Origin: Telluribacter sp035998675
Lineage (GTDB): Bacteria > Bacteroidota > Bacteroidia > Cytophagales > Spirosomataceae
Length of the DNA: 64,000 nucleotides
Reading direction: 5' to 3'
Assembly: GCF_035998675.1 (NCBI RefSeq)
Contig: NZ_DASYHI010000013.1
Location: 248,001-312,000, forward strand
The translations under genes and the position numbers were made by a program. The notes under the pieces were generated by a model. That model searched no databases, was not told where the DNA came from, and saw only the letters and a list, made by a program, of their open reading frames with translations. Positions 26,846 to 36,129 of the stretch are shown here, one piece after another (positions within the stretch are counted from its first letter, which is position 1; each line of letters opens with the position of its first letter).

Positions 26846-28522
26846 TTAATTGATTACCCTTTTGCTCCCCATGAGTTCCATGCCGTAGTGAATCGGTACG
26901 GCAAAAGTGATACGGGCTCCTTCGCGGTCGGTGTGGCTGGCGGTAAAAATTCCAATAACGTTGCCGTCCTTGTCAAAAACGGGGCCGCCGCTGTTACCCG
27001 CTCCGGTAGCGCTTACCGTAAGCTGGTAGTAATCACCCATGGTACTGTAGTAGCCCGTGACGCCACTTTCTAGCGAACTCGAACTGGTACCCCGGATGAT
27101 TTTCCCGATACTGCCATCCGTAACGGTAGGGTCGGGCACGGTAACAAGCTGTACATTACGATTGGCAAAGTCATTGGAATTATTAGCCACGATAACATCC
27201 GGTGAAACGCCCGGGTACCCCATTACTACTACCTTTTGCCCGGCTCCTACGTTGGCATCTGCATCCTTCAGCGAAACAGCATCCATTTTGGTAGGAAGGT
27301 CAATCTTAATCATGGCCACGTCGTGCTTATTCGAAATTCGCACTACTTTCCCGGGAGTACGCTGGTCGTTTTTGGCAAAGGTCACTTCCATGTAGGTATT
27401 CACCCCCTCGATGGTCTTGCCCGATATGGGCTTCCGGCCAAAGAAAATGGTTTCGGCAGGTACCCACCGGATGGGGTTATCCACCCTTCCGGTCACTTTC
27501 CATTCGCCGCCTGAATTTTGTAAGAGTAGTCCGGGGAAAGCATCCTGGGGAAACGAGTAGTAAGCGTTCCAGCTGGCAGCCACGTGCCGGTTGGTAAGAA
27601 TAAAGCCGTTTTCGTCCACTATAAAGCCGGAGCCACTGGCGCCCGACACGGCAATGGGCCGTCCGACGGGGGTATCTTTTTTAAGTCCCAGCAGTGGCTC
27701 TACTTTACCGGGCTCTACTTCTATGTACAGAGGTACTTCGGTAATACGGCCGGTTTTGGGGTCTTTCTGCTGGTAGTACTGGTGATATACATCGTCGCCC
27801 GTCGGAGTGTAAATCAGTTTATACCCAAATTCAATAAATACTACTTTATCCAGATTGGCTTTGGCAATAGCTTCCGGGTCAAACGCCTCCGACTTTACCT
27901 GCTGAATAATGGTGGTATCACTTTTAAAAACTGTTGTGGTATTGGAAGAAAACTGATCCTTAAGCGCATAGCCCACTGCTGCCATAATGACGAGTGCTCC
28001 CGCCAGGCTCGCCACAAGGGTACGCTGCGACTTCTTGCGCTCGTGGGTGATAACCCGCTCAAACGTTTGCTTTCCAATGCCCGATTTGTCTGACGCCACG
28101 GTCGTGGCCATACCTTCCGGCACAAACTCTTCGGTCGCTTTGGAAGGCATTTCTACCACCCGGGTTGCGGCCATGAGGTTCTGCGGACGAGGGTCTACAT
28201 CGAAAATAAACACCGGGCCGTTAGTACCTACCTGTACTTCGTCGCCGGGATGCAGCTCTGTCTTTGCATTCACCCGGCTTTTATTCACGAACAATCCGTT
28301 AAGACTCTGGTTATCAACGAGCCAGAAGGTGAAGTTCTCGTCTTTCACAATCTTGCCGTGTACCCGGCTTACCACCGTATCCAGATCCGGATCAAACTGA
28401 ATATCATTGGTCGTGGCCCGACCCAGCGTTAGTTCATTGTGCTTCTGGTAATCAAATTCTTCGATCTGATTAGCTTTCGCCCCGCTCAGGTGACGAATCA
28501 CAAAGGTTTTGATGGTAGTCAT
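26846..28522 (-). CDS. FHA domain - membrane helix - trypsin-like protease fusion
   Basis: About 558 residues from the ATG at 28520-28522; the frame is open further upstream to 28765 but that part looks noncoding. An N-terminal FHA domain (about 5-108) keeps the phosphothreonine-binding pattern: GR at 34-35, SRVH at 52-55, NG at 75-76. A membrane helix follows (about 167-186). The C-terminal two-thirds is a trypsin/HtrA-type protease with His in ILTNRHVAA (about 312), Asp in KHDVAMIKID (about 400) and Ser in GAGNSGGPVF (about 510). No PDZ domain. The topology puts the phospho-reader inside and the protease in the periplasm. First gene of the kinase/phosphatase operon. Confidence 0.93.
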   Translation of the reverse strand: MTTIKTFVIRHLSGAKANQIEEFDYQKHNELTLGRATTNDIQFDPDLDTVVSRVHGKIVKDENFTFWLVDNQSLNGLFVNKSRVNAKTELHPGDEVQVGTNGPVFIFDVDPRPQNLMAATRVVEMPSKATEEFVPEGMATTVASDKSGIGKQTFERVITHERKKSQRTLVASLAGALVIMAAVGYALKDQFSSNTTTVFKSDTTIIQQVKSEAFDPEAIAKANLDKVVFIEFGYKLIYTPTGDDVYHQYYQQKDPKTGRITEVPLYIEVEPGKVEPLLGLKKDTPVGRPIAVSGASGSGFIVDENGFILTNRHVAASWNAYYSFPQDAFPGLLLQNSGGEWKVTGRVDNPIRWVPAETIFFGRKPISGKTIEGVNTYMEVTFAKNDQRTPGKVVRISNKHDVAMIKIDLPTKMDAVSLKDADANVGAGQKVVVMGYPGVSPDVIVANNSNDFANRNVQLVTVPDPTVTDGSIGKIIRGTSSSSLESGVTGYYSTMGDYYQLTVSATGAGNSGGPVFDKDGNVIGIFTASHTDREGARITFAVPIHYGMELMGSKRVIN

Positions 28523-28733
28523 GGTAGTTGGGTTTTTTAGAATAGTTAGTTCAGTAGTTTTAATTTTTCCAGGCCGAAGGCATGGTACAAAGTTCATCAT
28601 TCGCGTAGCCCGCCACCATCCCGAAACACCTACATTTCCTCTAGTGGAAGACCTGTAATTCAACCGTATAGGTTTTCCTGTAGTAGGGTGGCTGAAGTAC
28701 CTGGCGGGTAGTACTTTCAGGAGGCCGTACGGG

Positions 28734-30518
28734 TCAGCCCAGGACCGTGGCGGCCAGGCGGCCAATGTTCAGGGCCCGGGCGTTTGAATCAATAATGTCG
28801 CGGTACAGGCCGCCGGCTTTATAGAGCGATTCGTGGGTACCTTCGCCAACAACCTGCCCTTCGCTGAGGACATAAATATGGTCGGCATCCATAATCTGAC
28901 TGATGTTGTGGGAGATAATTACCACCGTGCGGTCCTTCTTGACTGCATCCAGACTTTCCTTGATCTGCTCGGTTGTAATGGCGTCGAGGCTGGCGGTAGG
29001 TTCATCCAGAAATATGACGGGAGGATTTTTCAGGAACAGCCGCGCAATGGCAATGCGCTGCTGTTGTCCCCCCGACAGCGACCGGGCTTCGGCCCCGTAT
29101 TGCTGGGGCAGGTTCATGATCTGGTCGTGCAGGCAGGCCTTTCGGGCTGCTTCCTTGATTTCGTCCAAACTTGCTTCCAGACGGCCGTACCGAATGTTTT
29201 CTTCAATGGTACCTGAGAAAATATGATTCTTCTGCATCACCAGGCCCACATTTTCCCGAACCCATTCGCTGTCATATTCTTCCAGGGCTTTTCCATCCAG
29301 CAGAATTTGTCCCTCCGTCGGGGAGTAAAATCCGGCCAGCAGATTCATCAGGGAGCTTTTTCCGGCCCCCGACAGACCCACAAAGGCAGTAGTTTGCCCT
29401 TTCCGGATTGTCATGGAAACCGACTGCAACGCCCTGGTACCATTAGGATAGACAAAGTCCACATCTTTGACTACAAATTCCCCCACGAACTGCTCGCCCC
29501 GCATGGATTTTGGCAACAGAAGGAAGGCATTACTGCCAATCATCTCAAAAAAGCCCTCGGCATAGGATAAAGCTTCGGAGTATTCATCATAAATGCGGTG
29601 CAGATGTCGGACCGGGGCCGACACATTATTGAAGAGCATCAGGTGCAGTAGTATGGCCCCTACGGTCATTTGCTGGTTCAGGACGAAGTAGATGGTAATG
29701 ACAAACACCATGACCACGCCCAGCTGCTCGGCAATGGTTTTCAGTCCGTCGAAGAGGTAGTTGGTCCGGTGGTGGCGTACTTCCGTAGAAGACAACGAGG
29801 AGGCCAGTAGCCGCTGCCGGTCCGACTCATAGGACTCCCGGACGAACGATTTAACCACAAAAATAGATTCGAGCAGGCTGAACAGTGAGTTGGTTTTATC
29901 TTCGCGGTACCGCTGAATATCCTGCCGGATCTGCTTTTGCCGGAGCGACTGCTGCCGGCTGATCAGGGCATACAGCGGCATGATGAGGGTGGCACACAAA
30001 CCCACATAGATATTCTTTTTGTACATCAAAGCCAGCGCCAGCGTGGCATTGGCCAGCATGGGCAAAATATCGACAAAGATATTCTTCACGGTTTTGGCCA
30101 GACTTTCTATGCCTTTGTCAATCCGCTTTTCAAGGCGACCGGTTTGGTTATGAGGCAGGGCAAAAAATGCCAGGTGGTAAGCCACTATTCGACGGATGGT
30201 ATAATCGTACAGGTCCGCCGACAGGTTAAAACGCAGCCGGTCGCTCAGGTACTTTTGCCCCAGCTGTACCAACAAATTCAGAATTTCTTTGAAAAAAAGA
30301 ATGGCCGCCAGTCCTCCTACAATCATCCACACGTCCTGTCGGTCGGGTACCGTGGTATCCAGCATCTGCTCCACCGTATTGACCGTATACTCCATTACCA
30401 GCGGCGTAACCTGCGCCAGCAATGCGCCAATCAGGGTAAGAATCAACGTCAGGCTCAGAGCACCCCGGTAATTCTTTACAAAAGGCCATACCTTTTTAAT
30501 CAGGGTCAGGGTGCTCAT
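28734..30518 (-). CDS. ABC exporter, fused membrane and ATPase domains
   Basis: A 594-residue half-transporter. Six membrane helices (about 1-320) are followed by an ATPase with Walker A GLSGAGKSSL, signature LSGGQQQRIAIARL, Walker B PPVIFLDEPTASLD and switch His in VVIISHN. Type I exporter layout (MsbA/lipid or peptide export group). Its start codon overlaps the stop of the upstream unknown gene by one base (TGATG), so the pair is translationally coupled. The substrate cannot be read from sequence. Confidence 0.94.
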   Translation of the reverse strand: MSTLTLIKKVWPFVKNYRGALSLTLILTLIGALLAQVTPLVMEYTVNTVEQMLDTTVPDRQDVWMIVGGLAAILFFKEILNLLVQLGQKYLSDRLRFNLSADLYDYTIRRIVAYHLAFFALPHNQTGRLEKRIDKGIESLAKTVKNIFVDILPMLANATLALALMYKKNIYVGLCATLIMPLYALISRQQSLRQKQIRQDIQRYREDKTNSLFSLLESIFVVKSFVRESYESDRQRLLASSLSSTEVRHHRTNYLFDGLKTIAEQLGVVMVFVITIYFVLNQQMTVGAILLHLMLFNNVSAPVRHLHRIYDEYSEALSYAEGFFEMIGSNAFLLLPKSMRGEQFVGEFVVKDVDFVYPNGTRALQSVSMTIRKGQTTAFVGLSGAGKSSLMNLLAGFYSPTEGQILLDGKALEEYDSEWVRENVGLVMQKNHIFSGTIEENIRYGRLEASLDEIKEAARKACLHDQIMNLPQQYGAEARSLSGGQQQRIAIARLFLKNPPVIFLDEPTASLDAITTEQIKESLDAVKKDRTVVIISHNISQIMDADHIYVLSEGQVVGEGTHESLYKAGGLYRDIIDSNARALNIGRLAATVLG

Positions 30519-31897
30519 CAGGATTCTTTTCTGGGTGCTTTTTCGGGAGAGAAATCAGTTGGCAGGGCCTGCATTATTTCGTGCGTGAGCAGTTTGCCGT
30601 CTGCTTTATAATCGTAAAACAGTTCGGTCATGGAAGCAATAATATGCGGATCATCGGTCAGGAAAGCCGTAAGCTTGGAGGAGCGTCCGCTGGAGCTTAA
30701 GCCACTACCCAGTATACACACGCACTTGCTGCGGTACAGACCGGGTTTGTTTTCCTGCGGCGAGCTGATAAAAAGCTGAATGGGCAGGGTCCGATTAATT
30801 TTGGTGACCCTCACCCCCAGGTCCTGCATGTCCCGGATAGCCTTTGTGTGCTGGTCAAACAGGAGCCGCACCAGCATGGTTTGGGGGTCTTCCTCGCCTG
30901 CCTCCTGCGTCGACTGCTGAGGAACCAGAAACCGATTGTGATGGGGAATGGTATCCTGCTGCCGGAGGGGCGCGTTGCTACCGCTGCGGTAGGTTTCGAC
31001 CAGTACGTGCTCGTTAAAAACCTTTCCCAAGTACTTAAGAAAAGCATGGTTGGCCCCCTGCTGTACGTCATTCAGCGTTACAAACTCCACCTGAGCGTCA
31101 CTGCCAATCTTCTGAAGATAAAGCGCCGTATCAATAAGCTGAGTTTCCACATCTTTACAGTCGCGGAGTAAGGCTTCGGCTTTGCGGGCATAGTCAAACT
31201 GCGTGGCATTGCGTAACTCGTGGGGCTTGAAGTCGGCGTGCTTGGCTACGAAATCCATGCGGTAGGGCGAAATACCCTCAATGCAGGCCGTATTGGACAA
31301 CACCAGCAAGTCATTTCCCTGCGACCGGGCCGACTCGATAACCTGCGATATACCGTTCAGGGTTTCGCGGGTACCTTCCATCAGCTGCACCTTTTCGTTT
31401 ACTTTCCCGCTTACGTCAATCATAATGGTATTGAGCGATTGCGTAGCCTGCACCAGTAAGCCCGTCTGGGTTTTAATCCGCTCCATTTCCTGCTGGTTCA
31501 GCCGGTCTTTCAACCGATTCAGCTTTTCGGTGGTAACGGTCAGGTATAAACCGATGAATATACCCACAAAGCCTCCCACCAAACCGGCAATGTCCAGTTC
31601 CCGAACGTACTTATCAAAGGCTGGTGTCAGGTACGGGCTGGGGTCATTCCACTGCCCGTTGACCATGGCGTAGTCGTACAAGTAGTGGGTACTGTCAAAG
31701 AACAGGTAGTACCATTTGAATCCCAGCGATATGCTTAGAATAATAAAAGGAATCAGGAAAAAGAACGTAAATAAGAATGGGTGCTTTCTGGTAATATCCA
31801 GCAGAACGGTAAAGAAACCTTCGTCGGTGTCGTGCGATGCGTGGTCGCTCGTGGATGACAAACCCGATTCATCCGGGAAGTGCAGGGTACTGTTCAT
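30518..31897 (-). CDS. Two-TM coiled-coil protein of unknown function coupled to an ABC exporter
   Basis: A 459-residue protein I do not recognise. Two membrane helices (about 40-62 and 105-127) flank a periplasmic loop, followed by a heptad-rich stretch (about 128-190, LNRLKDRLNQQEMERIKTQ) and a long cytoplasmic region (about 195-459) with predicted mixed alpha/beta character. One segment near the end, VCILGSGLSSSGRSSKLTAF, and another, LLVLSNTACIEG, vaguely recall PLD-like folds, but no HKD motif is present. The stop overlaps the ABC exporter start, indicating a joint function, perhaps as an adaptor or regulator. Confidence 0.75.
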   Translation of the reverse strand: MNSTLHFPDESGLSSTSDHASHDTDEGFFTVLLDITRKHPFLFTFFFLIPFIILSISLGFKWYYLFFDSTHYLYDYAMVNGQWNDPSPYLTPAFDKYVRELDIAGLVGGFVGIFIGLYLTVTTEKLNRLKDRLNQQEMERIKTQTGLLVQATQSLNTIMIDVSGKVNEKVQLMEGTRETLNGISQVIESARSQGNDLLVLSNTACIEGISPYRMDFVAKHADFKPHELRNATQFDYARKAEALLRDCKDVETQLIDTALYLQKIGSDAQVEFVTLNDVQQGANHAFLKYLGKVFNEHVLVETYRSGSNAPLRQQDTIPHHNRFLVPQQSTQEAGEEDPQTMLVRLLFDQHTKAIRDMQDLGVRVTKINRTLPIQLFISSPQENKPGLYRSKCVCILGSGLSSSGRSSKLTAFLTDDPHIIASMTELFYDYKADGKLLTHEIMQALPTDFSPEKAPRKES

Positions 31898-32352
31898 GAA
31901 TTAATGTTGGTAAGTACTTGTAAAAAATTAATTAATATTATTTGATTGGTTAAAACATCATCTAATACCTTACATATCAAATACTTAAATAAAATTAATC
32001 GCTAAAAGCTAATAGCTATCGGCTACTTATGTTGAAATAGCAGTAGTTTAAAGCAGCAGGGCCAATAGCAGGAGGCCGGAAAAAGTCGTCAGTCCCGACC
32101 GCTCCCATGCAGCCAATTATGACTATATTTCTCTTAGGACAAATTTCGCTGGAAACCCCAGGGCGTTCAATCCGGATTTGCCTACATTTGGGCTTATGAA
32201 AACCTGTATTTTACAGGTACAGGTTTTCATATAGATTTGGGGCAGACCCGGTACAGTGGGCTTTTCATTGCTCCATTCCTACGCTAACTTTTATACGTAC
32301 CGCAGGTACCTCTGCTTTTTTGTAGATTGTCGGAGAATATTTAAATAAAGAA
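31898..32352. other. 455-bp spacer with a 13-bp inverted repeat
   Basis: AT-rich spacer between divergent genes. It contains a perfect 13-bp inverted repeat at 32195-32231 (TATGAAAACCTGT, 11-base loop) without a T-run, suggesting an operator or RNA hairpin. Near 32005 it holds a short GCTAAAAGCTAATAGCT run typical of dispersed spacer repeats. No gene seen. Confidence 0.5.
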
Positions 32353-33528
32353 ATGATCAGGAACTTCTTTTATGCGCTGGTACTTGGCGCCAGCCTCTTT
32401 GCCTGCCAGCCACAACCCCAGCAGGCTACGACCACAGGTACCTCCCAACAGGCCACACAAACCTACTTCCCCGGCAAGGGAGAGTGGAAGAGCCGCCAGC
32501 CCGAAGAAGCCGGAATGGACGCCGCGCTGTTACAGGAGGCCGTTGCCTGGGCCCAGACGCAGGAGACGCAGCAGATGCCCAAAGACTTTTCGACGCAGGA
32601 ACAAATATTCGGCAAGCCACTCGGCCCGCTTCCGGCCACGCGGGCCAGTACCAACGGCATCATCATCAAGGACGGCTACATCGTAGCCGAATGGGGCGAT
32701 ACCAAAGCCGTAGATCCTACGTACAGCGCAGCCAAGAGCTTTCTGTCTACCCTGCTGGGCCTTACCCTCGACCGGGGAATGATTAAGAATATTACTGATC
32801 CGGTAGCTAACTACATCAAAGACGGCGGCTACGATTCGGAGCAGAACCGCAAAATCACCTGGGAGCATCACGCCCGGCAGACCAGCGAATGGGAAGGGGA
32901 AGTTTGGGGCAAAAAACACGACTTTGTGGGTAAGGAAGCCTTTAGTCAGGGAGAACGTAAACCGCGTGCGCTGCAGGAGCCAGGTACCTATTACGAATAC
33001 AACGATACCCGCATTAACCGGCTGGCGCTGTCGCTCCTGCGCCTGTGGCAGAAGCCCCTGCCGGAGGTTCTAAAAGACGAGATCATGGACCCCATCGGGG
33101 CTTCCGATACCTGGCGGTGGGTACCTTACCAGAATTCGGTGGTGGAAATTAACGGAAAGCCCATGCCCTCCGTAAGTGGAGGTACCCGCTGGGGCGGTGG
33201 ACTCTGGATCAATACCCGCGATGAGGCCCGCTTTGGGTACCTGTTCCTGCGTGGGGGCCGCTGGAAAGACAAACAACTCATATCCGAAAAATGGGTGCGG
33301 GAGGCGACTACCCGGCGCGGTCCCGTAGGCCCTGACTATGGGTACCTGTGGTGGCTTAACACCGACGGCAAGGCCTGGCCCGATGCCCCCACTACCAGCT
33401 ACGCCGCCCTGGGTGCCGGGCAAAATACCATCTGGATTGATCCTGAGCACGATATAGTTATAGTGTGGCGCTGGCAAAACGGCGACCAGAACGGCCTGAT
33501 CAAGCGGGTACTGGCGGCGGTGAAGTAA
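32353..33528 (+). CDS. Serine hydrolase lipoprotein, beta-lactamase class C fold
   Basis: A 391-residue protein with a lipoprotein signal (SLFAC, Cys at about 18). The penicillin-binding/beta-lactamase layout is visible: S-x-x-K in YSAAKSFLS (near 127), Y-x-N region YEYNDTRIN, and a late GAGQN in place of KTG, as in many esterase members. The family comprises DD-peptidases, esterases and amide hydrolases; this is more likely an esterase or peptidase than a drug-resistance enzyme. Monocistronic. Confidence 0.9.
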   Translation: MIRNFFYALVLGASLFACQPQPQQATTTGTSQQATQTYFPGKGEWKSRQPEEAGMDAALLQEAVAWAQTQETQQMPKDFSTQEQIFGKPLGPLPATRASTNGIIIKDGYIVAEWGDTKAVDPTYSAAKSFLSTLLGLTLDRGMIKNITDPVANYIKDGGYDSEQNRKITWEHHARQTSEWEGEVWGKKHDFVGKEAFSQGERKPRALQEPGTYYEYNDTRINRLALSLLRLWQKPLPEVLKDEIMDPIGASDTWRWVPYQNSVVEINGKPMPSVSGGTRWGGGLWINTRDEARFGYLFLRGGRWKDKQLISEKWVREATTRRGPVGPDYGYLWWLNTDGKAWPDAPTTSYAALGAGQNTIWIDPEHDIVIVWRWQNGDQNGLIKRVLAAVK

Positions 33529-33585
33529 TGGGAGAATCGATAGAAATATAACCCGTCCCAAAACGGCTGACAGGTACTTTCCGTA

Positions 33586-33620
33586 TACCCGTGGCACGGT
33601 TTGAAACCTTGCCACGGGTA
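33586..33620. repeat. Palindromic repeat, copy C
   Basis: Arms 33586-33602 and 33604-33620 (core CCCGTGGCACGG) pair with one mismatch (CCTT instead of CCGT). Same family as the repeats at 17999 and 19790. It lies in the spacer downstream of the serine hydrolase. Confidence 0.8.
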
Positions 33621-33734
33621 ATCTTGGATAGTTTACGGCTACAAACTACTTTTAAATCCGGATTGGCGCTTTGACCAGCGCTTTCAGCAAGTACCTGCTG
33701 ATTTCCATTTTCCTATTTGATAAAAAACACCCGG

Positions 33735-36104
33735 ATGATACAAGTACGTAGGACCGGTATTGTACAGATACAGTATCAGTTTGTGATAATGATTTTTGGG
33801 TTGGGGTACTTGTTTTGGGGTGGTAGTGCCGTAGTAGCCCAAACCATCACCAGAGGTCCTTATCTTCAGCAGCCAACCGCCGAAGGCGTAACCATCCGCT
33901 GGCGAACCGATGTACCCACCGACAGCAGAGTCGAGTTTAACCTGCCCGATTCGACGCAGGTACTTAGCAAGGTTGATAACACGCCAACCACTGAACATAT
34001 TGTAACGCTCACGGGGCTGCCACCCGACACAAAGTACCTCTACGGAGTAGGTACCTCCCAGCGCATCCTGAGGCGCGGCCCCGACCGCTTTTTCCAGACT
34101 GCCCCACCAGCTACAACCAAACGCCCCATCCGGTTTTGGGCCATGGGTGACTTCGGGGCTTCTGATACCGAAAAGTACGCGACCAATCAGCAGGCCGTGC
34201 GTGACCAGTTTCTGGCGAAGAAAAACGGCCCCGTTGACCTGTGGGTGTGGCTGGGCGACAACGCCTATTGCTGCGGAACCCAACAGGAATACCAGACGCA
34301 GGTCTTTGATTTTTATGGCAGCCAACTATTCGGGAACCTGCCGATCCTGCCCAGCCCCGGCAACCACGAGTACCTGGCTACGCCCACCGCAAAAGTGGAT
34401 CGGAATATTCCTTACTATGACATGATCACTGTACCTGCCAGGGGCGAGGCGGGAGGAGTACCTTCCGGCACTAAGGCTTACTACTCCCTGAATTATGGCA
34501 ATATCCATTTCATCTCGCTGGACACCTATGGATACGACGAAGGAAAGTACCCGCTATCCGACAAGCGCAGTCTGCAGTACCAGTGGCTCGAGAAAGATCT
34601 GGCCGCTGCCTCATCGCTCTGGACCATTGTATTTTTCCACCATCCACCCTACACCAAGCGCTCCCACGACTCCGACGGAGAAGCCGAATTGAGGGTTATC
34701 CGGGAAACGCTGGTACCGCTGTTTGACAAGTACAAAGTAGACCTGGTACTGGCCGGACATAGCCACGTGTACGAGCGCTCGTACCTGATGAAAGGCCATA
34801 CCGGGCTCTCGTTTACCTTTAACAAGAACCAGCACGTAGTACAAAATACCGAGGCTTACTATACTAAAGACTCAAAACCCATTATCAATAAAGACGAAGG
34901 AACGATCTATATGGTTATCGGCTCGGCGGGACGCCTGGACTGGAACGGGCGCCCCGATCCGCATCCTTCTTCGGTATACTCCAACTACCAGATTGGTGGA
35001 TCAAGCATTTTTACAGTGGACGAAAACCGGCTTGATTCCCAATGGCTGAGCGCCGACGGCCAAATCAGGGATCGGTTTACGGTGTTTAAGCAGGTAAATA
35101 AACGCACCGAAAAAAAGGTAACGTACGGCGCGAGCGTAGAACTAACGGCCTCCTGGAAAGGTACCTACATATGGTCGACGGGGCAGTCAAACGTGCAGTC
35201 GGTAACCCTGAGTCCGCTTCGCGATACGCTCATTACCGTAAGTGATTCATTGGGTTACCTTCGCGACACATTCCTGCTGTCGGTTACACCTCCTCCCACT
35301 ATCAAAACCCTGATTGATACTAGCAAGGCCATTTGTGCGGGCCAACCGCTGACTGTTTCGTATAGTTCAACAGGTACTAATCCCGAATCTTTGACCTATA
35401 AAGTAGAACTGTCGGATGCCAGCAGCAGCTTTGCTCAACCCCAACTCCTCGCCGAAGGGAAACAGGCCTCATTTCAGGTAGTCGTTCCGGCTACGATACA
35501 GGGAGGAACTGGTTACCGGGTACGGGTAGTACCCAGCCCTGCGCCCGGCGCTACCCTTTTTGAAACAGTACCGTCAGTAGCATTTGCGATTAGACTCCCG
35601 GTGTCTGCCCGCCTGACAACTACCTCACCCTTGACCTATGCGGATGAGGTAAGTCTGCAGGTAGAGCTCAATGGTACCTTACCCGCCCGCCTGAAAATTA
35701 CATCACTGCCTGAGCAAACCGTCAATCAGCCCAGCGTAGAAGTAAAGGTAAGTCCCCGGCAAGCCTCGGTTTTCTCCATTGAAAAGCTGTCCAATGTGTG
35801 TGGTGGGGGCGCTATTGACACCCGAGTTGTTGAAATTACTCCGCCGCTTTCGACCTCTCCTACCCTGGGATTCACTATTTATCCCAATCCGGCCAACGAC
35901 CGGATTATCATTGAAAACCAGACTCAGCAAAGTACCCCTGTCACTGTACTTATTACGGATATGTCAGGTAAAAGAGTAGTAGAGAAAGAGCTGAACGTAA
36001 TTACCAAACAGGAAATCCGTACGGGTTCGTTGCCATCCGGAATGTACCTGATAGAAGTAAAGTCCGGCACTCAATCGTGGAAAAAACGGATTGTAAAGGA
36101 TTAA
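33735..36104 (+). CDS. Secreted purple-acid-type phosphatase with T9SS sorting domain
   Basis: The 789-residue form starts at the ATG at 33735; a TTG in frame at 33717 is the only earlier option. Signal peptide (ending VVAQ), a fibronectin-like N-terminal domain (about 30-115), then a calcineurin-like metallophosphoesterase domain: MGDFG, WLGDNAYC, SPGNHEY, HHPPY and LAGHSHVYERS, the pattern of purple acid phosphatases. A middle region (about 455-690) resembles Ig-like repeats. The final 80 residues (FTIYPNPANDRI, TDMSGKRV, LPSGMYLIEV, KRIVKD) are a type A C-terminal sorting domain for type IX secretion, so the enzyme is exported to the surface. Likely phosphate scavenging. Confidence 0.94.
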   Translation: MIQVRRTGIVQIQYQFVIMIFGLGYLFWGGSAVVAQTITRGPYLQQPTAEGVTIRWRTDVPTDSRVEFNLPDSTQVLSKVDNTPTTEHIVTLTGLPPDTKYLYGVGTSQRILRRGPDRFFQTAPPATTKRPIRFWAMGDFGASDTEKYATNQQAVRDQFLAKKNGPVDLWVWLGDNAYCCGTQQEYQTQVFDFYGSQLFGNLPILPSPGNHEYLATPTAKVDRNIPYYDMITVPARGEAGGVPSGTKAYYSLNYGNIHFISLDTYGYDEGKYPLSDKRSLQYQWLEKDLAAASSLWTIVFFHHPPYTKRSHDSDGEAELRVIRETLVPLFDKYKVDLVLAGHSHVYERSYLMKGHTGLSFTFNKNQHVVQNTEAYYTKDSKPIINKDEGTIYMVIGSAGRLDWNGRPDPHPSSVYSNYQIGGSSIFTVDENRLDSQWLSADGQIRDRFTVFKQVNKRTEKKVTYGASVELTASWKGTYIWSTGQSNVQSVTLSPLRDTLITVSDSLGYLRDTFLLSVTPPPTIKTLIDTSKAICAGQPLTVSYSSTGTNPESLTYKVELSDASSSFAQPQLLAEGKQASFQVVVPATIQGGTGYRVRVVPSPAPGATLFETVPSVAFAIRLPVSARLTTTSPLTYADEVSLQVELNGTLPARLKITSLPEQTVNQPSVEVKVSPRQASVFSIEKLSNVCGGGAIDTRVVEITPPLSTSPTLGFTIYPNPANDRIIIENQTQQSTPVTVLITDMSGKRVVEKELNVITKQEIRTGSLPSGMYLIEVKSGTQSWKKRIVKD

Positions 36105-36129
36105 GCCTTTTAGAAAGTAAGCAAGCCTT

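Noticed and set aside
28523..28765. N-terminal extension of the FHA-protease frame
   Set aside because: It overlaps the end of the ABC exporter gene and reads as random residues; MTTIKTFVIR begins the FHA fold.
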